From NCBI GenBank assembly GCA_035546295.1, contig DATKBT010000162.1:1-38318 (forward strand): a stretch of 38,318 nt of DNA, written 5' to 3'. Shown in pieces: positions 34,406 to 38,318 of this stretch. Below the pieces are notes generated by a model. It had not been told where the DNA came from. It searched no databases and worked only from the letters and a program-made list of their open reading frames with translations. Numbering within the stretch: the first letter of the stretch is position 1; each line of letters begins with the position of its first letter. A program made the position numbers and the translations under genes. The DNA comes from DATKBT01 sp035546295 (GTDB taxonomy: Bacteria; Acidobacteriota; Thermoanaerobaculia; Multivoradales; Multivoraceae).

Positions 34406-34936
34406 ATGACCGAGATCGCGACCGCCATCGACGGCTTCACCCTGCGAACGGCGAAGCCCGCCGATGCGGCGATCGTGCTCGCCTTCATCCGCGAGCTCGC
34501 CGAGTACGAGCGGCTTGCTCACGAGGTGGTGGCGACCGAGGAGCTGCTGCGCCATCACCTGTTCGGCGAGCGGCCGGTGGCCGAGGTGATCCTCGGCTGC
34601 GAGCGCGGCGAGCCGGTCGGCTTCGCGCTCTTCTTCCACACCTTCTCGACCTTCCTCGGGCGGCCCGGGATCTACCTCGAGGATCTGTTCGTGCGCCCTT
34701 CGCACCGGGGTCGCGGGTACGGCGAGGTCCTGCTCTCCTTCCTGGGCCGCCTCGCCATCGAGCGCGGCTGCGGCCGCCTCGAGTGGTCGGTGCTCGACTG
34801 GAACGAGCCGGCGCTCCGCTTCTATCGTCGCCTCGGCGCGGTCGGAATGGAGGAGTGGACCGTGCATCGGGTCGCCGGCGAAGCGCTGCGAGCGCTCGCC
34901 GGACGCTTCGCCTCGCCCGCAGCCGAAGGCGCCTGA
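34406..34936 (+). CDS. GNAT family N-acetyltransferase, SSAT-like
   Basis: A 176-residue acetyl-CoA-dependent acetyltransferase. It follows the spermidine/spermine N1-acetyltransferase and thialysine acetyltransferase pattern. ATEELLRHHLFG is followed by GFALFFHTFSTFLGRPGIYLEDLFVRPSHRGRGYG, where RGRGYG is the acetyl-CoA pyrophosphate loop, and WSVLDWNEPALRFYRRLGA is the C-terminal motif B region. The acceptor could be a polyamine or a lysine analogue; the sequence does not decide. GGAGGAGATCG supports the ATG. It stands alone, about 23 kb from the spermidine-synthase-like gene, so a shared polyamine function is only a suggestion. Confidence 0.92.
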   Translation: MTEIATAIDGFTLRTAKPADAAIVLAFIRELAEYERLAHEVVATEELLRHHLFGERPVAEVILGCERGEPVGFALFFHTFSTFLGRPGIYLEDLFVRPSHRGRGYGEVLLSFLGRLAIERGCGRLEWSVLDWNEPALRFYRRLGAVGMEEWTVHRVAGEALRALAGRFASPAAEGA

Positions 34937-35285
34937 GCCGCGGTGGTCACGCTCCCGGAGGCATCCGAGTGGTGGGAGGTCTCGTGTGAGCCCACGGCGG
35001 CGACGCGATGCGAGAGCAGTTGAGGGAGCTCGGCCGCGCCGGCCGCAGCACCGAGGAGGCGTTCGCCGACATCCGCGGCCTCGATGCAGAGCCGTGCGAG
35101 ACCGCTCCTCGAGCTCGAGCGGACGAGCAGGCGGCTCACCCGCCGCCTCGACGGTCAGGCCTGAACGGATCGAGCCGCGGCGCCGGTGAACTGCCGCTCG
35201 CAGCTTCGGCCCGTGCAGGGCCATCGGCGGGCGAGACTGCGGCTCAGGCCCCGACGCCCCGCGTCTCTTCCCGGCGCAGCGTCGT
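34937..35285. other. Gene-free gap between convergent GNAT and gcvP
   Basis: This 349-bp gap contains a hairpin pair at 35102-35148 and the palindrome TCAGGCCTGA at 35155-35164. A short ORF from ATG 35008 overlaps the gcvP 3' end and is not convincing. Confidence 0.5.
35102..35148. terminator. Double hairpin between convergent GNAT and gcvP
   Basis: CCGCTC/GAGCGG (35102-35107 with 35116-35121) and AGGCGGC/GCCGCCT (35129-35135 with 35142-35148) are perfect stems in the convergent gap and could terminate both transcripts. No U-tract is present. Confidence 0.4.
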
Positions 35286-38174
<2,889 letters not shown>

Positions 38175-38192
38175 CGTCGGGCCATCGTGTCG

Positions 38193-38318
38193 CTACTCTT
38201 CCTGCTCCTTGAGGAAGGTCTCGTAGGCCTCGGGCGACATCAGCTTCTTCAGCTCGTCGGCGTTGGTCAACTCGACCTGGATCATCCAGCCGCCGTCATA
38301 GGGATCCTCGCTGACATA
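38193..38318 (-). CDS. gcvH: Glycine cleavage system H protein, 3' end (partial)
   Basis: The last 41 codons plus TAG of a gene running off the window edge. The peptide YVSEDPYDGGWMIQVEL followed by NADELKKLMSPEAYETFL is the conserved C-terminus of GcvH, after the lipoyl-lysine hairpin, which lies outside. GcvH carries the aminomethyl group between the P, T and L proteins. The tail KEQEE is typical in character. It is encoded directly upstream of gcvP, consistent with one gcv operon. Confidence 0.9.
   Translation of the reverse strand, partial: YVSEDPYDGGWMIQVELTNADELKKLMSPEAYETFLKEQEE

Overview
This is a GC-rich window, about two-thirds or more G+C by eye. It carries Acidobacteriota hallmarks: a PadR regulator overlapping a long ADOP-type (acidobacterial duplicated orphan permease) MacB/FtsX permease, and three proteins with VWFA domains of the acidobacterial secreted type. 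I infer a Gram-negative, aerobic or facultative acidobacterium, possibly from the Thermoanaerobaculia/Holophagae side. Phylum confidence is moderate and class confidence is low. I see no tRNA, rRNA, CRISPR array, transposase or phage gene.

Layout. 1-3222: padR and ADOP permease (+). 3316-4284: LLM-class flavin oxidoreductase (-). 4490-4903: AroH-type chorismate mutase (+). 5189-6825: VWFA protein and OmpA-like lipoprotein, overlapping by ATGA (-). 7103-8494: Tat-exported Gfo/Idh/MocA oxidoreductase (-). 8780-11445: membrane-anchored spermidine-synthase-like protein (+) with apparent frameshifts. 11456-12808: MATE transporter (-). 13163-22180: branched-chain amino acid operon (-) in the order leader peptide, attenuator, ilvE, ilvB, ilvN, ilvC, leuA, leuC, leuD. 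22346-28049: SWIM/SNF2 helicase, secreted TPR protein and STN+VWFA protein (+), joined by GTGA overlaps. 28432-33481: ECF sigma factor, FecR-like membrane protein, TPR protein and VWFA protein (+). 33850-34191: PilZ protein (+). 34406-34936: SSAT-like GNAT acetyltransferase (+). 35286-38318: gcvP and the 3' end of gcvH (-).

How the genes work together. The ilv/leu block encodes most of the valine, isoleucine and leucine pathways but lacks ilvD and leuB here. Its 5' leader holds a complete attenuation device: a sigma70-like promoter, a 55-residue leader peptide with ten consecutive Val/Leu/Ile codons, and an 11-bp terminator hairpin. Its intergenic gaps are rich in repeats: a (GA)13 tract over the ilvC ribosome-binding region, an 18-bp repeat in three perfect copies, a 13-bp tandem duplication and an 8-bp triplication.

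The least explained part is 25399-33481. Two paralogous TPR+VWFA gene pairs lie in tandem. The second is headed by its own ECF sigma factor and a FecR-like protein. The STN-like domain sits on the VWFA protein in the first pair but on the FecR-like protein in the second. This looks like an envelope signalling or assembly system that was duplicated and re-wired. A further VWFA gene paired with an OmpA-like lipoprotein lies at 5189-6825. A degenerate interspersed repeat of about 33 bp occurs near the ends of these gene groups.
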